64,000 nucleotides of DNA from Polytrichum commune (Eukaryota > Streptophyta > Polytrichopsida > Polytrichales > Polytrichaceae): NCBI GenBank assembly GCA_950295325.1, contig OX485807.1, positions 33,076,440-33,140,439 of the forward strand, read 5' to 3'. Below, in pieces: positions 30,248 to 41,643 of this stretch (the first letter of the stretch is position 1; each line of letters begins with the position of its first letter). The notes under the pieces were generated by a model. The model saw only the letters and a list, made by a program, of their open reading frames with translations. It made no database searches and had not been told where the DNA came from. Both the position numbers and the translations under genes were made by a program.

Positions 30248-31723
30248 TATCCAGGCGACGCCAATCATACCGTAGGGTCTTTTGCAAAACTTCTACGAGA
30301 TCTTGAGAGTCCGCCAACATCATCCTCGCGTGCTCTTTTTGTTGGATGTGGAACAACTCCGATTTATGAGGTTGTGCTAGAGGGGAAGGAAGTTTGTCTA
30401 TCTTCACTTCAAGAACCGCTTGAACAACCCGTTCTTGCTAAACCTTTGCCTCGAACTCTACACGTGCAACTTGACAATTGTGCCAAAGATAACAAATGTC
30501 GATACGTGTTTTGTTTCTGGTCATTGCTGGTAGCCAAGGGCATTTTCAAAGAAGTGTTTGTGTCTTTTTTGATGGTTGGCCACACGCACGATGACATCGA
30601 CGCTTCATTTGGACGTTGGAGTATGAAGTTGCACGAGGAGGATTTTCCGACAATTCCTCTTCTCATGAAATCATATATGGATTTGGACAATGTGCCAGTC
30701 ATTCCACATTTGATTGAAGAAGTACCCGATTTCAAACGGTTTATAAAACCATTCATTCTTAAGGGGTCTGACCGACTAGTGGGCCACACCAAGGCTCAAC
30801 AATTCCGATTTTATATGCGTGACGATGGTTTGCCCGCCATGCAATTCAAAGTTTTGTGCACTTCCCCGAATTGGGATCCGGAGGAAGGGATACTCATTTG
30901 GCGCAAAAACGAAGATGGCAAATGTATGCTACCTGATGGTGAGCCGAAGCCTTGCACACCCAGCCCCATGAGGAATGGGCCAGAAATCATCAAAGGTATA
31001 TCCGGATTCATTGAGTATTGGAAAGAATTGTGCGAGGAAGACATCACAAGACGTGTTAGGGATACCCACGAACCATTGATTGCGTATTGGGATCGCATTC
31101 GCACGGCATTGATAGCACCCGATGTTGATACACATTCATGTTTGACACAAGGGTTTTGGCCACAAAGTCGAGTGACAGTCGTGGAATCTTAGGCCATGTT
31201 GTACAACAATGGGGACGTTCGTGAAGAGTTCGCTGCGGACGATCATTATGTTGGCCCTGCTCGCAATTGACCGGAGCCGTCGTTTTGTGTTGGGGTTGAT
31301 TGCCACGAAGGTTATTTGCTGCTCGTACGTGCTGGGGATGAGGAGCATCCCAAGCCAATTTGGTTGGTGAAAGCATTGTCATCACCAAACTTTGTTCCAA
31401 TTAGTCCAAATTTTCGCCAAATTGAGGTGGAATATTGCCGTCCAAGCACCAAAGATCAAAATGTGCTCCGGACATATTTAGGGTGGGACACCAAAAAAGG
31501 TTTCAAATGGACAATGGACTCATCATACGAACCGGTTTGGATAAACACAGATACCATACTTTGTGCTTGGAAACCACGCAAAGGTTCGAAATCAGAGACA
31601 ATGACCATCCCGCAAAAACATATAGATTTTGCCAAAGACAACTTGGCACGTATCGCAGCAGCTGCGGAAAACGATCTTGAAAATGGAAATGAAGTTGAAG
31701 ATGAAGATGAAGAGGGGGAATGA

Positions 31724-32320
31724 TATTGACGTACGTCAGGACCAAAGTTAGTTGAAATGTGTATTTGTTTGTCATTAATATATGACATTGGGGTTGAATA
31801 TTATATTAGACATATTTTATAGATTACAACTAGTATAATATTATTGTATGACTGTATTGATTTACGGATGTGGAATCACCCTTCCCATACGCTATCAAAT
31901 GTTTTCTAGTATATGTTTATATTTACGGATGTGGAATCCAAACTATTTAATATTGCATATTATGTTAATTTGTAAATTCTAATTAACATTGTCAATTTAT
32001 TTTAAGTATTGTTGCAATTGGGATGTGCCATTCAATTCAACCACAATAGGCCAAGAGCTTTATGTTTCGGATGCGATTCCAAGAGTCAATACATATAAAA
32101 TTAGATGGTTATTTATGGATTCATTACTTTTGTTCAACACAATCCCAAAAAAACAAATAATCGTGTAATTGTGTGATTTGATTCTCACCCCCATACTTAC
32201 TATATTTAATAATATATAGTTCCATCGCATATGGATTTCTAAAACATTATGATGTAATTGTTCCCGATGTTCCCTACGTTCACAATATTCGCATCCGAAA
32301 CTATGGGTCCAATTTATTTT
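31724..32320. other. AT-rich spacer with isolated palindrome half-sites
   Basis: TTTACGGATGTGGAATC occurs at 31861 and 31921, and TTTCGGATGCGATTCC near 32065 with GCATCCGAAA near 32290. These look like single arms of the ACGGATG palindrome. No gene. Confidence 0.5.
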
Positions 32321-32358
32321 GAGACTTTCCAAAGTCTCCAAATAACGAATATAGTGTT
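32321..32358. repeat. MULE terminal-repeat-like sequence
   Basis: AAGTCTCCAAATAACGAATA and TAGTGTT match the inner part of the MULE ends at 10431 and 14806. The partner end was not found. Confidence 0.6.
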
Positions 32359-32750
32359 ATTGGCGTGTCGAGACCGGGCTTGAGCTTGGCCTTCACATCA
32401 CGTGGTAGAAGAATTTGAATGGTGCAGGTAGAGGAACAACGAGGAGTGAGGATCTCAGTAGATGCAGCCATCTGAGAATCAGTGAGGCCATACACTCGGT
32501 AACTACCTGGATAAAGACTCCAAAACAAATTATTGCTCTCATCTCACTGCGATAACCGATCAAGCGTGTGTGTAAGCTCTGACGTCAAATCGTCAAAAAT
32601 ATCCTCCTCAACACTAATAGTGTCCTCTCTGAAGCCGAACCGAAGACTCAGACGTTGTGACGTCACGTAAGCTAGTCCGTCCTCTTCCATCCGAAAGGTA
32701 AGTGGGACTCTCACTCCAATGCATAGAGGACAGCCATACCCAACTCTGCT
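32345..32750 (-). pseudogene. Unidentified coding fragment next to MULE end
   Basis: The minus strand reads a protein-like frame: GVRVPLTFRMEEDGLAYVTS, LRFGFREDTISVEEDIFDDL, LTHTLDRLSQ-stop-DESNN, SLYPGSYRVYGLTDSQMAAS and so on. One TGA interrupts it. Not recognised. Its position beside a MULE end suggests a captured host gene fragment. Confidence 0.35.
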
Positions 32751-33383
32751 TTAGCAGGAATATGAGCCATGATGAGGGGAGTGAGGACTTGCACTAAGAG
32801 GAAAATATGAAAGAGGATTCTAAACATTGTGGGCCATCTATATATTACAAATGAACTGCCAACGACAACGACATGATCCACATGATGGATGAATTCTGAA
32901 CGAAAGCTTCACTAATATTTTCAATATGGAAACAACCGCCCTTGAGTCTAGAAGTGATGGGTAACGCTGTCACGATATATATAAGTATAGCGTGCAAGTC
33001 ATGGTAGACATTCTATTCGACAAGCAATTGAATATGATTATTTGGCGCCGACTTAAAGCATGATTCATAACTAGGTCTAGAGATAGACTTGACGTTTCAA
33101 GACATGAATAGAACAAATGACAAAGATCCAATTGGGCATTAAATATAGGAATGTCCCTCGTGCGAACAATAATTGAGTCCGTAATTGAGTATTTCAAATT
33201 CAATTGCATGTTATTGAGAAATGTTTGTTTTAAAGGCATTGCCACATTCCTCGACTCAATAGAAAGCAATATAGTGGAGATGTAAATGATCTTCTATTGA
33301 GCCAAATGCAGAACGGAGTTAGGAAGAAGTAGCGGAGGGATGGGTTTCGTTATTCATCTAGAAAGCAACTAGCCAAATCTAGA
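32751..33383. other. Spacer upstream of gene B
   Basis: No supported gene or repeat. Confidence 0.4.
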
Positions 33384-33593
33384 ATGGCAAGGCGACAACT
33401 TCAAAGTTCGGGTATAGACCTTACTAGTACAATTAAAACATTTTTGTATGATAGTGCTTTGCTTGAAGAAGTTGTTGTTGAGACTCATTTATTGGAAGGC
33501 AATATATCAGGATTTGCGGTATCGCGAGACAATCAACCATTCATGTCTGAGTGCGAGCTCGAAGAAAAGTTGTCAAGTGAAAAACAAATCAAA
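33384..33593 (+). pseudogene. Gene B, probable 5' exon
   Basis: ATG at 33384, 70 codons, ending at AAA/GTAAGT. The sequence (ARRQLQSSGIDLTSTIKTFL, ECELEEKLSSEKQIK) is not recognised. A further open segment, 33787-33957, follows an ATTTCAG acceptor, is acidic, and has a TAA at 33928-33930 that would be CAA by a C-to-T change. Confidence 0.42.
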
Positions 33594-34139
33594 GTAAGTA
33601 TCTATTGGTTGAAGAATATCTTTGATGTCCTACAAAATAATGTGGTGTGTTGCGGATCATTCTTTATGTTTTGAGCATATCAAAATATAATATAAAGGTG
33701 GGTTATCATTGATATGTCCAATATCAAATCATTAGGGTGTAGGGTTTTGTTACTCGGAGATGACAATATTTAGATCAATATTTCAGAATGCGACATTAGT
33801 ATCAGAGGATGCGCAAATAGGGAAGGCAAGTGGAGAGCAGTTTCAAGAGACCGATCAAGACATGAATAATCATGACCACGAACTATACCAGAATAAGCAA
33901 GACGATGAAGATCTTGACGATTGTACATAAAGCACGCCCTCAAAGACTTCAGATGCAGTAAGTCACTCCATCATAGCACTTTTATCTGTTTTTTAATCTT
34001 TCTACAGGCCTCGAAGTTCCTCTTCTAAAATTAAATGAATCACATAGTCGGAAAGGGACTTCACCTCCCATCCGCAACATCGAAGAGCACATTAGGTAAA
34101 TCTCCACAATAAAACTAGATTGTTTGGTTATGAGAGTTC

Positions 34140-34990
34140 ATTATATGATTTTTCAGTCCCCACAACGAGCGTTCGGCGCCGAACCCTCGTTGAGGCGGGC
34201 CCGATGCCATCTTCTTTTGAACTCTCGTCTCTCCACCTTGACGTAAGTTTCTACCCCCACTTGCACGAAAGGGCTCAATTGAGCCCCACCAATGAGGCTT
34301 CGGCGCTGAATCCTCTTTGGGGTAGGCCCGATCTCATTTTGTTTTGACCTTTCGTGTCTTCCCCTTGACGTTAGGTTGCACCCACTAGATGTGGGAGAAG
34401 GTTCAATTAAGCCCCACAATGAGGTTGCGGCGCCGAACCCTCTTTGAAGCGGGCCCGATACCATCATCTTCAGAACTTTCGTCTCCCCACCTTGACGTTA
34501 GGTTGTACCCCCCAATTGCACGAAGAGCTCAAATGGGCCCCTAAATGAGGCTTCGGCGCCGAACCCTCGTTGGGGCGGGCCCGATGCCATTTTGTTTTGA
34601 ACTTTCGTGTCTCCCCTCTCTCCATTGACGTTAGGTTGTACCCACTAGGTATGGGAGAAGGCTCAATTGAGCCCCAACAATAAGGCTTTGGCTCCGAACC
34701 CTCTTTGGGGTAGGCCCGATGTCATTTTGTTTTGAATTTTCGTGTCTCCCCCTTGACGTTAGGTTGCACCCACTAGATGTAGGAGAAGGTTCAATTAAGC
34801 CCCACAAAGAGGCTTCGGCGCCAAACGCTCTTTGAGACGGGCCCCATACCATCATCTTTCGAACTTTCGTCTTCCCACCTTGACGTTAGGTTGTATCCCC
34901 CAATTGCACAAAAGGGCTCAAATAGGCCTCCTAAATGAGGCTTCGGCGCCGAACCCTTATTGGGTCGGGCCCGTTGCTATCTTGTTTCGA
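34140..34990. repeat. Tandem repeat, about 128 bp unit, seven copies, with three-unit higher-order pattern
   Basis: Units are marked by CGGCGCCGAACCCTC-like words at about 34175, 34299, 34428, 34554, 34689, 34817 and 34945. Units 2 and 5, and units 3 and 6, are most alike, so a three-unit block of about 385 bp was duplicated. The symmetric core TTCGG-CG-CCGAA recurs in each unit and in the palindromes at 35325-35527. Confidence 0.82.
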
Positions 34991-35324
34991 GTTATGTTTG
35001 GAGTAGTTATGTGCACCTTCATTTCAAATTTCAACTTATTTACATTAATCTTACAAAGTCCTAAATTTTAAAGTCTTCAACATCTTCAAGGCTTAGAAGC
35101 CATGGTAGGAGGGTAATAAGTACTTGGAAGTTAAAGAACGGTAGAGAGGAATACCTCAAGGATGGGTGACCAAGGGAAATAGGTTGAAAATACCTTCTTC
35201 TTCTCGCGGCTTCGCGAGCGAAGCCGCGGAGACGCGGAAACGCGGACACGCGGACACGCAGGGCTCTCGGGGCTCTCGGGGATTGAAAACCGAACCCTAA
35301 ACGTAAACCTAAACCCTTTTCAGT

Positions 35325-35527
35325 GAGCATTCGGTGCCGAATGCTCTTTTCATTTGTCATTTTTCTTCTTCTTTGCTCCGCCTTCCCCCTGTCTGACCAC
35401 CCCCGCACGCCCTGTCCAGCAAGCATTCGGCGCCGAATGCTCCTTTGCTCTGCCTCCTCTCTGTTTGACCACCCCCATCTGTCCGCCTCCACACACCCTG
35501 TCCAGCAAGCATTCGGCACCGAATGCT
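35325..35527. repeat. Three AGCATTCGG-NN-CCGAATGCT palindromes
   Basis: At 35325-35346 (centre TG), 35422-35441 (CG) and 35508-35527 (CA), spaced about 96 and 86 bp, with related Pro/Leu-coding spacers. Constant arms with a changing dinucleotide centre, the same design as in gene A. Confidence 0.88.
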
Positions 35528-35625
35528 CTTTTGCTCTGCCATTCCCTCTTTTGCTCTGCAGTTCTACACAAGTGTAGAATGGCTGGCTCTTCCGCAGTAA
35601 GACTACGACCCCAACCCTCTATGCA

Positions 35626-35910
35626 TGGGGGACTCCCGCATCCGGTTGGGAGTCCCCACGGGTGTTCACTCGTGGGTGAGTCTCCCACGGGTGAACGCTC
35701 GTGGGGGACTCCCGCATCCGGTTGGGAGTCCCCACGGGTGTTCACTCGTGGGTGAGTCTCCCACGGGTGAACGCTCGTGGGGGACTCCCACATTCGGTTG
35801 GGAGTCCCCATGGGTGTTCACCCGTGGGTTAGTCTCCCACGGGTAAACGCTCGTGGGGGACTCCCGCATCTGGTTGGGAATCCCCACGGGTGTTCACCCG
35901 TGGGTGAGGG
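35626..35910. repeat. Tandem repeat, about 77 bp unit, nearly four copies, with internal hairpins
   Basis: Units start at about 35626, 35703, 35780 and 35857 with GGGGGACTCCC. Each holds a GACTCCC/GGGAGTC hairpin and a CCACGGGTG-TT-CACCCGTGG-type palindrome (best copy 35884-35903). Confidence 0.85.
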
Positions 35911-36041
35911 AGATTAATTGGTTGACAATGCCATCTAACTTGTCCAGCTCCAACACTGAGTGACTTCAGGTTTTCTTAAAATCCTACATTGCATGTTGGT
36001 CTTTTTTTCTAAAATTATAGATATGTTTATATTTTGTGCAG

Positions 36042-37108
36042 GCTATCACGCATTCACAACTTGAGCATGAAGGCCTTTAATCTGAAGACCAACTTGAAGT
36101 TCTTGATGTAATTCAGGTGAATTTTTATTATTTAGGAATCTGGCATAATCTTTGGGCTTAAATTATTTTTTGGGTATCAGTCCTTTACCGTGCATGGATT
36201 TCAATGAAGCATGTGATTTGTATAATTTTTTTCTCTCATGATTTACATTGTCACGAATTCCATGTCAGGATTTGTCTATCTCTAATTCTGAGAATTCTAC
36301 TTTTCTCAAATGTCCAATTGGGCTGCGAGACTCCAAGGAAGGAGAGCAAGCAAGGAGACTTCACCAAAAGTCTGATTTTGTGAAGGTTTTCGATAGTATG
36401 CATATTCCATTGGGTCGATTCTATGTCCCCCTTTGTAGGATGATTCTTCTTCCAAAAGTCCGACCAATTCAAGAGGTTGATGTCGCTACCTTGGAAAAAC
36501 ACTTTGAGGGGGGTTACATCGACGGTGATCGTGCCATGTACATATCCATTCTTGATGACCATCTATCATCTATGAATGTCATTGAAAAGCGCATAGCTTC
36601 TTGGGACCCTCATTGGCGTGATGTCAATAAACGCTTTGAAAATCAACTTCAATCAAACCCCGACTATGTTGCATTCCGAGGGAAGATGTTTTTTGTGTGG
36701 GATGGGAATCACAGGTTCACAGCTTGGTGGCGTCATATTAATGCTCAACATGTCGATGATCTTCTATGGCATTATTCCGTGTTTTGCATTGTTCTCGATC
36801 CCAAAGGACGCATTACATTGTTGCTCAATTGCATGCACGATGTCAATTGGTGAGCACTATTCTTTCACTTACATTTTTTTCACTTCTATTCTATTCCATA
36901 TTTTGTTTAGTTTATTCTGACAACTCTATTTTTCAGGTCTACCCAATACGACCATGTGTAGACTAGTTTAACTGCTAAGTTGCAACGAATTCGGTAGTAT
37001 GGTGGACTTCAACTTGACGATTTTAAGGACTTGCTTACCGAGGAGGAGTTCAATACATGTCTCAAAGTGAAGAAGTCGCGTCCTACCTGGTTTCCTCTTA
37101 CAATTGAC
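36042..37108 (+). pseudogene. Gene B exons with ParB/sulfiredoxin-like DGNHR domain
   Basis: Exons 36042-36116, 36269-36849 and 36937-37108 join in frame. The middle exon has LLPKVRPIQEVDVATLEKHF (ParB-type substrate-strand region), about 100 residues later KMFFVWDGNHRFTAWW, a clear D-G-N-H-R signature followed by a helix, then FCIVLDPKGRITLLLN. In ParB/sulfiredoxin proteins this motif lines the nucleotide-binding site. Stops: TAA 36078-36080, TAG 36959-36961 and TAG 36995-36997, each explained by CAA or CAG to T changes. The DGNHR form is nearer the bacterial consensus than DGQHS in gene A. Confidence 0.68.
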
Positions 37109-37675
37109 GTATTTATCTATTTTCTTTACCGAATAAGCCATTCTATTCAATTCATGCTCCTTACTATTTTGTCTCATAAGGGTATGGTTTTGGTTTAATG
37201 AGCCAACCCCGCCACTCACAAGGGCTACTTAGTAAGAACCACGTTACTGCTTAATGTATGAGATTATATCCTTTAAAAATACGATTGCAACATTTGAAAC
37301 AAAATTTCAGATTAGACAATGATTGTAGCTTGCAATCTTATGCATATTGTTTGAAGTATTCGTATGATTTGGAAGAATTAGAAAATGTTGGGTCCATCCA
37401 CATATTTGAACAAATTTTATCATAGATGGTGTCACTTATGTCATCTTATTCACCTTCTTTGTGGCCCCCCAAGGTCTTTTGACACATTTAAGTATAAAAA
37501 CATGAATTTCTGTTCTGTTGATTTTGTAATGACTTTTCAAAATCAAGGTGGTACAATTTTTAAGGATTGTCGATATGCCCTTTACCTCATTAAACTTGAA
37601 CTACATCCATAATACATTTCTCATCTCTTCCTATTGTCATTTTTTTGTAAATTTCCTTTGCTTTTCATTTTTCAG

Positions 37676-39412
37676 CAAGATATATCTCGTGCTGCCGATA
37701 ATGCGGCCACTGAATATCACAGGACCACACTACCTGAGAACATATCACCCGAGGGAGTTTGGGATGCTATGGCATTGGCTACAGACACTATGGTGAAAGC
37801 CATAAAAGCCAAAGATTTTTTAAAATATCTCGCTGTTGCAAACCCCAGGAATGGCGAGGCTTTCTTTGATGAGGTAAATTCATTATTCTCTCTATCATTT
37901 ATTCTTTCAATTACGTTGCATTCATGGTTTTCTTTATCCGGGTCTTATTAACTTTATTTTTCTTCCATAAACAGATCAATTCTCATTTCAGCCTCTTTAA
38001 GAAAACTGAAATGACAATTGAGAAGTTGCAAAAAGTAGCAACTGCAGCAGTTGAACCACGTTTCAAGGCGCGTTGGCTCCACTGGTGGAACTCCGGCTCC
38101 ATTCTTCTAGCCTCTTTTCGCTTCCCAGTTGCTGATGTCAAAGAGAGTATCTTGGATACTTGGCTCAACCGAGCTACATTCTGGGCTCAGGTACTTCCTC
38201 CACTTTTCATTTACATACATAATTGTCATTTTATTTCGCTTTTTGTTTTTACCAATGCCATTCTAAATCTAATTTTCTCTTCCTTTGTCCCTACGTAGCT
38301 CGAGGAAATATTTATTGTGCATTTTGAGGATCTTTGTGGGGGGGGCGACCTTTTGGTGAATTGGGAGGCCTCTCCTGGAATACTGAAGCCCTCGGATTAT
38401 GTTGAGAGGTGGCGTATCATGTTGTGGGAGAAAGCATTCTTATCATTTCTTCATCCAAACATCAAGCCTCCTTTTTTTAAAAGTACCAGGCTTGACACTG
38501 TCCCATCAGCAGACCTCGCTATAAAGCGGCTACTTTACAGGTTTGTGTTTTGTTTCATCATTTTTTTGGAATTCTATTCATTCTTAATACTCTACATTTT
38601 TCTTATGTTTTGTATCACATCTGCAATTGCTTCACTTTCATTTTCTTTTATTTTTTTGTTGTAGGTATGTAAAGAGAGAGCTCATGCCTAAGAATGCATT
38701 TGGACATAGCAACTGCCCTCCATTCTTTGGAGCATGGATTCAACCATCCTCAGATCTTTGCATCTTTACGCCCATGCAGTTGAAGAAGTTTTCTACTGCT
38801 CATCTCCATGGTGGTGGTTGGTATTTGGAGTGCCATGTGAATTTCATTCCGGATGAAGAGGTGGAACTCCGCAATAGCATTATTTGCACTGCACCTCCAC
38901 CTCCAGTTCCAGATAGTGAGGATGAGGATGTATTCTTGGACCTGTCACAGTCGATCCATATTGCAACAAAAGATGGTACCTCCTCAAAGAAGAAGCGTTT
39001 GAGGAAGGCTGAGAAAGAAAAGATGGACAAGGATAAGGTAGTTAGGGATGTAGATGAGCAAGTTGCAGCTGTGGAGAGGGTTGTGGCAGATGCACTTGCC
39101 AAAGTGGTTGCTACCAACAGTGTTCCTTTGCCTTCTGCTTCAGATATCTTTGCACCTGCTGATGTTTTTGGTTACTCTCACCTTGTGATGGACTCACAGG
39201 CTGCATGATCCAGTTACATGGAGGCTAGTTGAAACATAGTGCAAAGTCGCATGCAACGCCTGCCTACTTTGTTTAGTTCTTCTACACCACTACATGCTAC
39301 CTCTTCTGAGTCATTCATTCAGAATGCCTCGGTGCATTCCATCATGGATTCTTTGGGAGACCCAAATGGCCCTCCTCCGCTTTGGACCCAGTTACATGAC
39401 TTCATCTCTTGG
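37676..39412 (+). pseudogene. Gene B middle exons
   Basis: Exons 37676-37873, 37975-38190, 38299-38540 and 38665-39412. Products include DISRAADNAATEYHRTTLPE, RWLHWWNSGSILLASFRFPV and a late charged segment with a coiled-coil look (RKAEKEKMDKDKVVRDVDEQ). No known domain is recognised; the position equals the FSSIDMK region of gene A. TGA at 39206-39208 and 39230-39232 interrupt the last exon, yet its length fits the flanking splice phases, so both stops are recent (CGA to TGA is the simplest path). Confidence 0.58.
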
Positions 39413-39667
39413 GTACTTTCATTAAACCTTGATCTACAATTTCCCCTTCTTCTATTCTGTTGTTTCATTGATATTGCATTTTTTTAACTTCTTTTTTTAA
39501 TTGTGTCATTAATGTTACAATATATTTTCTAATTCAAATTTTTCTTCTTCAGGTTGGAGCAGGGAGGTCCCGTTGTGTATCTAATGACAAATGCAAGCAC
39601 ACTGGGATTGATCTCCTCATTACAGACATCCCAGAGAACTTGCCAATGCCCGGGATTTCTGTACCTA

Positions 39668-41291
39668 TGTGAGCCCAAAATGGTGCCCACATGTGGTGAT
39701 TAACTCTTCGAAACCAATTTTAGTTGACTTTGATGTGTTATGATTATTCACAAAACATAAAAAGAGTGAAGTGTGGTTTGGATTTAAGTTTAGGCTTTAG
39801 AATGTGTTGTGTGATTATTTCAAGGTTGAATTCAATAAGAGTATGCCTTGATAATGTGAGTAGGGGGTAAGGTGAAGCAAGGTGAGCTCCGCGGGTTAAA
39901 TGCCCACTTTTGGATCCACCTTGGTAGTTTAGGAAGAAGGAAGCTTGGTGGAAGGGGATTAGTCCCTACTTTGAAGGTGAAGGTTAAGGGATTGTGATTG
40001 GAGGTGCTAATCTTCTCACCCTATCCTCACCTCTCTCTCCCTCTCTCCCTCTCTCCCTCTTTGCTACTTAAGGTGTTTTCTCTCTCATTTTCCTCTCTCT
40101 CCATCAAGCGCTCTCAAGGGAGCAAGCTCTTAAGAGCTTGAGCCACGTGTGTAGGTTATTAGTTTTAGTGGAGTTAATTAGTTAAGCTCTCCCTCTTAAG
40201 TCCTCTCAAGAGAGGTGAGCTCTTAGAGCTTTGGGCCACGTGTGTGGATTAGTTGATGATGTTAGGTAATTAGTTAGCCTATTAGCCGAAGAATAAAAGA
40301 ATTAGCAATTGTCCGATTAAGCATCTTGAGGGGATTACATTTAAGTGTGTAGCTAAAAGGCTCGCATGTGGGCCTTTGAGCAATTAGGTGATTAGGTGAT
40401 TAGGTGATTAGGTGATTATGGTGAATTTAGTTCGGCTTGATTGAGTCTGGGTTGAGGCTAAGCCCTGGTCTGCTGGACTGTGGGATTTCGGTAAGGCTAA
40501 GCCCTGGAGCGGCTGGACTGTGGGATTTCGGTAAGGCTAAGCCCTGGAGCGGCTGGACTGTGGGATTTCGGTAAGGCTAAGCCCTGGAGCTGCTGGACTG
40601 TGGGATTTCGGTAAGGCTGAGCCCTGGAGCTGCGGACTGTGGTGGTTCGGTTGAGGCTAAGCGCTGGAGCTGCGGACTGTGGGATTTTGGTTGAGGCTAA
40701 GCCTTGAGCTGCCCAAAAAGGGATTGATGTGAGAAGGCATTAAGGCTGGTTATTTGGGGAGCCTAACCACATTGTATTAACATGAGAAGCTAGTCAAGGC
40801 TGGTTCTAATTAACCCTACATTAGTATTTCTAGAAAACATTACATTAGGTGTTTAGATTTGGTAGTGCAAGCCAAGTAGTTAAGGCATTAGTTTATTTAG
40901 AATCACGTGTGGCCTCAAAGGCAATTGTAATTGTGATTAACCATTGAGGGAGTGTTTTTCAACACTTACGTCCTCTTTGGTAAAACTCGATCACTTATTA
41001 AAAAATGGATAAAGGGGAATACTCTAGCAAGGGCAATGTGAAGGAAAGGGTGATCAAAAGCCAAAGGGGAATATCCTTGAGAACTTGTGTTGCCAAGGCC
41101 GCCGGTTGGACCCTAAAAAAAGCCAACGCGACCACGAGCCAAGAGGCTACTTATAATAAACAAAGTGATTCACAATGACATGAATGCTTAAGGATGTGAA
41201 GAAATCAATTTTCACGCTACATACACTACATATGATTCTCAAGACCATCACCCGGACTAGGACGCTTAAGGGTGGTGGGTTTGGCCTCACA
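39668..41291 (+). mobile_element. Solo LTR, 1,624 bp, in gene B
   Basis: Starts TGTGAGCCC, ends GGCCTCACA, with the 5-bp duplication ACCTA at 39663-39667 and 41292-41296. The host exon is restored exactly when it is removed. Contains CT-rich and TTAAG promoter-like sequence and a 40-bp tandem repeat. Related copies: 45536-46898 and, inverted, 44906-48013. No internal region, hence a solo LTR. Confidence 0.88.
40450..40710. repeat. 40-bp tandem repeats inside the solo LTR
   Basis: About six copies of TAAGCCCTGG...GCTGGACTGTGGGATTTCGG. A similar 40-bp repeat set (GCTGGACCGT...GGGATTAGGC) is found in the related LTR at 46155-46280. Confidence 0.85.
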
Positions 41292-41643
41292 ACCTAGTAC
41301 AGTCATTCCACCTTGGAATGTTCGACCGGAGAAGTATGTTGATACCATCTTCGAGTTTGCAGAGATTTATTTGCATGACAATACATCACTTCTCATTTTC
41401 CATGCAAATGACCGCGATGTTCTTACCGATGTGGAGGAGTGTGCGGAGACTTACAACTTCTACTTGGAGTGTGATTGGTGGGGCATGAATGATCTTCCGT
41501 TGGCTTCTCCACAAAATCCATCCACTACGGTAATTGTCATCTTCATCTCTTCTTTTAGTTATCATCCATTCAATTTTTTCTTTAATTATTTTTCCATTTT
41601 CTTATTTATACTTTCTATACTAGTGAACATTTTCTTGTGGCAG

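Larger units (their letters stand above)
28202..31723 (+). pseudogene. DUF7869-type transposase-like gene, copy 1 (broken)
   Basis: Exons 28202-29606 and 29775-31723 (donor CACAG/GTTCGT, acceptor TTCAG/GTATGA). The N-terminal part includes a Cys-rich segment (KNCCAKKCCQLF). The C-terminal half holds the hallmarks LHVQLDNCAKDNKCR and MVGHTHDDIDASFGRW, typical of the DUF7869 family; conserved Asp/His residues suggest an RNase H-like nuclease fold, an inference. It ends in an acidic tail (EVEDEDEEGE). Lesions: MITE insertion at 29837-30247, TAG at 31190-31192 and TGA at 31268-31270; copy 2 has an Arg at or next to the latter position (alignment there is loose). Start is the ATG at 28202, right after the palindrome array. 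Function unknown; members are widespread and repeat-like in eukaryotes. Confidence 0.7.
39553..41529 (+). pseudogene. Gene B exon with motif-IV-like TDIP, split by solo LTR
   Basis: Coding parts 39553-39667 and 41297-41529; without the LTR they form one 116-codon open exon. It reads VGAGRSRCVSNDKCKHTGID, LLITDIPENLP (methyltransferase motif IV position), then IPPWNVRPEKYVDTIFEFAE, LLIFHANDRD (strand V) and CDWWGMNDLP. The arrangement matches the corresponding part of gene A but is closer to active permuted methyltransferases. Confidence 0.6.

Noticed and set aside
35061-35846. Several open frames with repeated FGAEC or ESPRV peptides
   Set aside because: Translations of the tandem repeats and palindromes on both strands; equally open in several frames.
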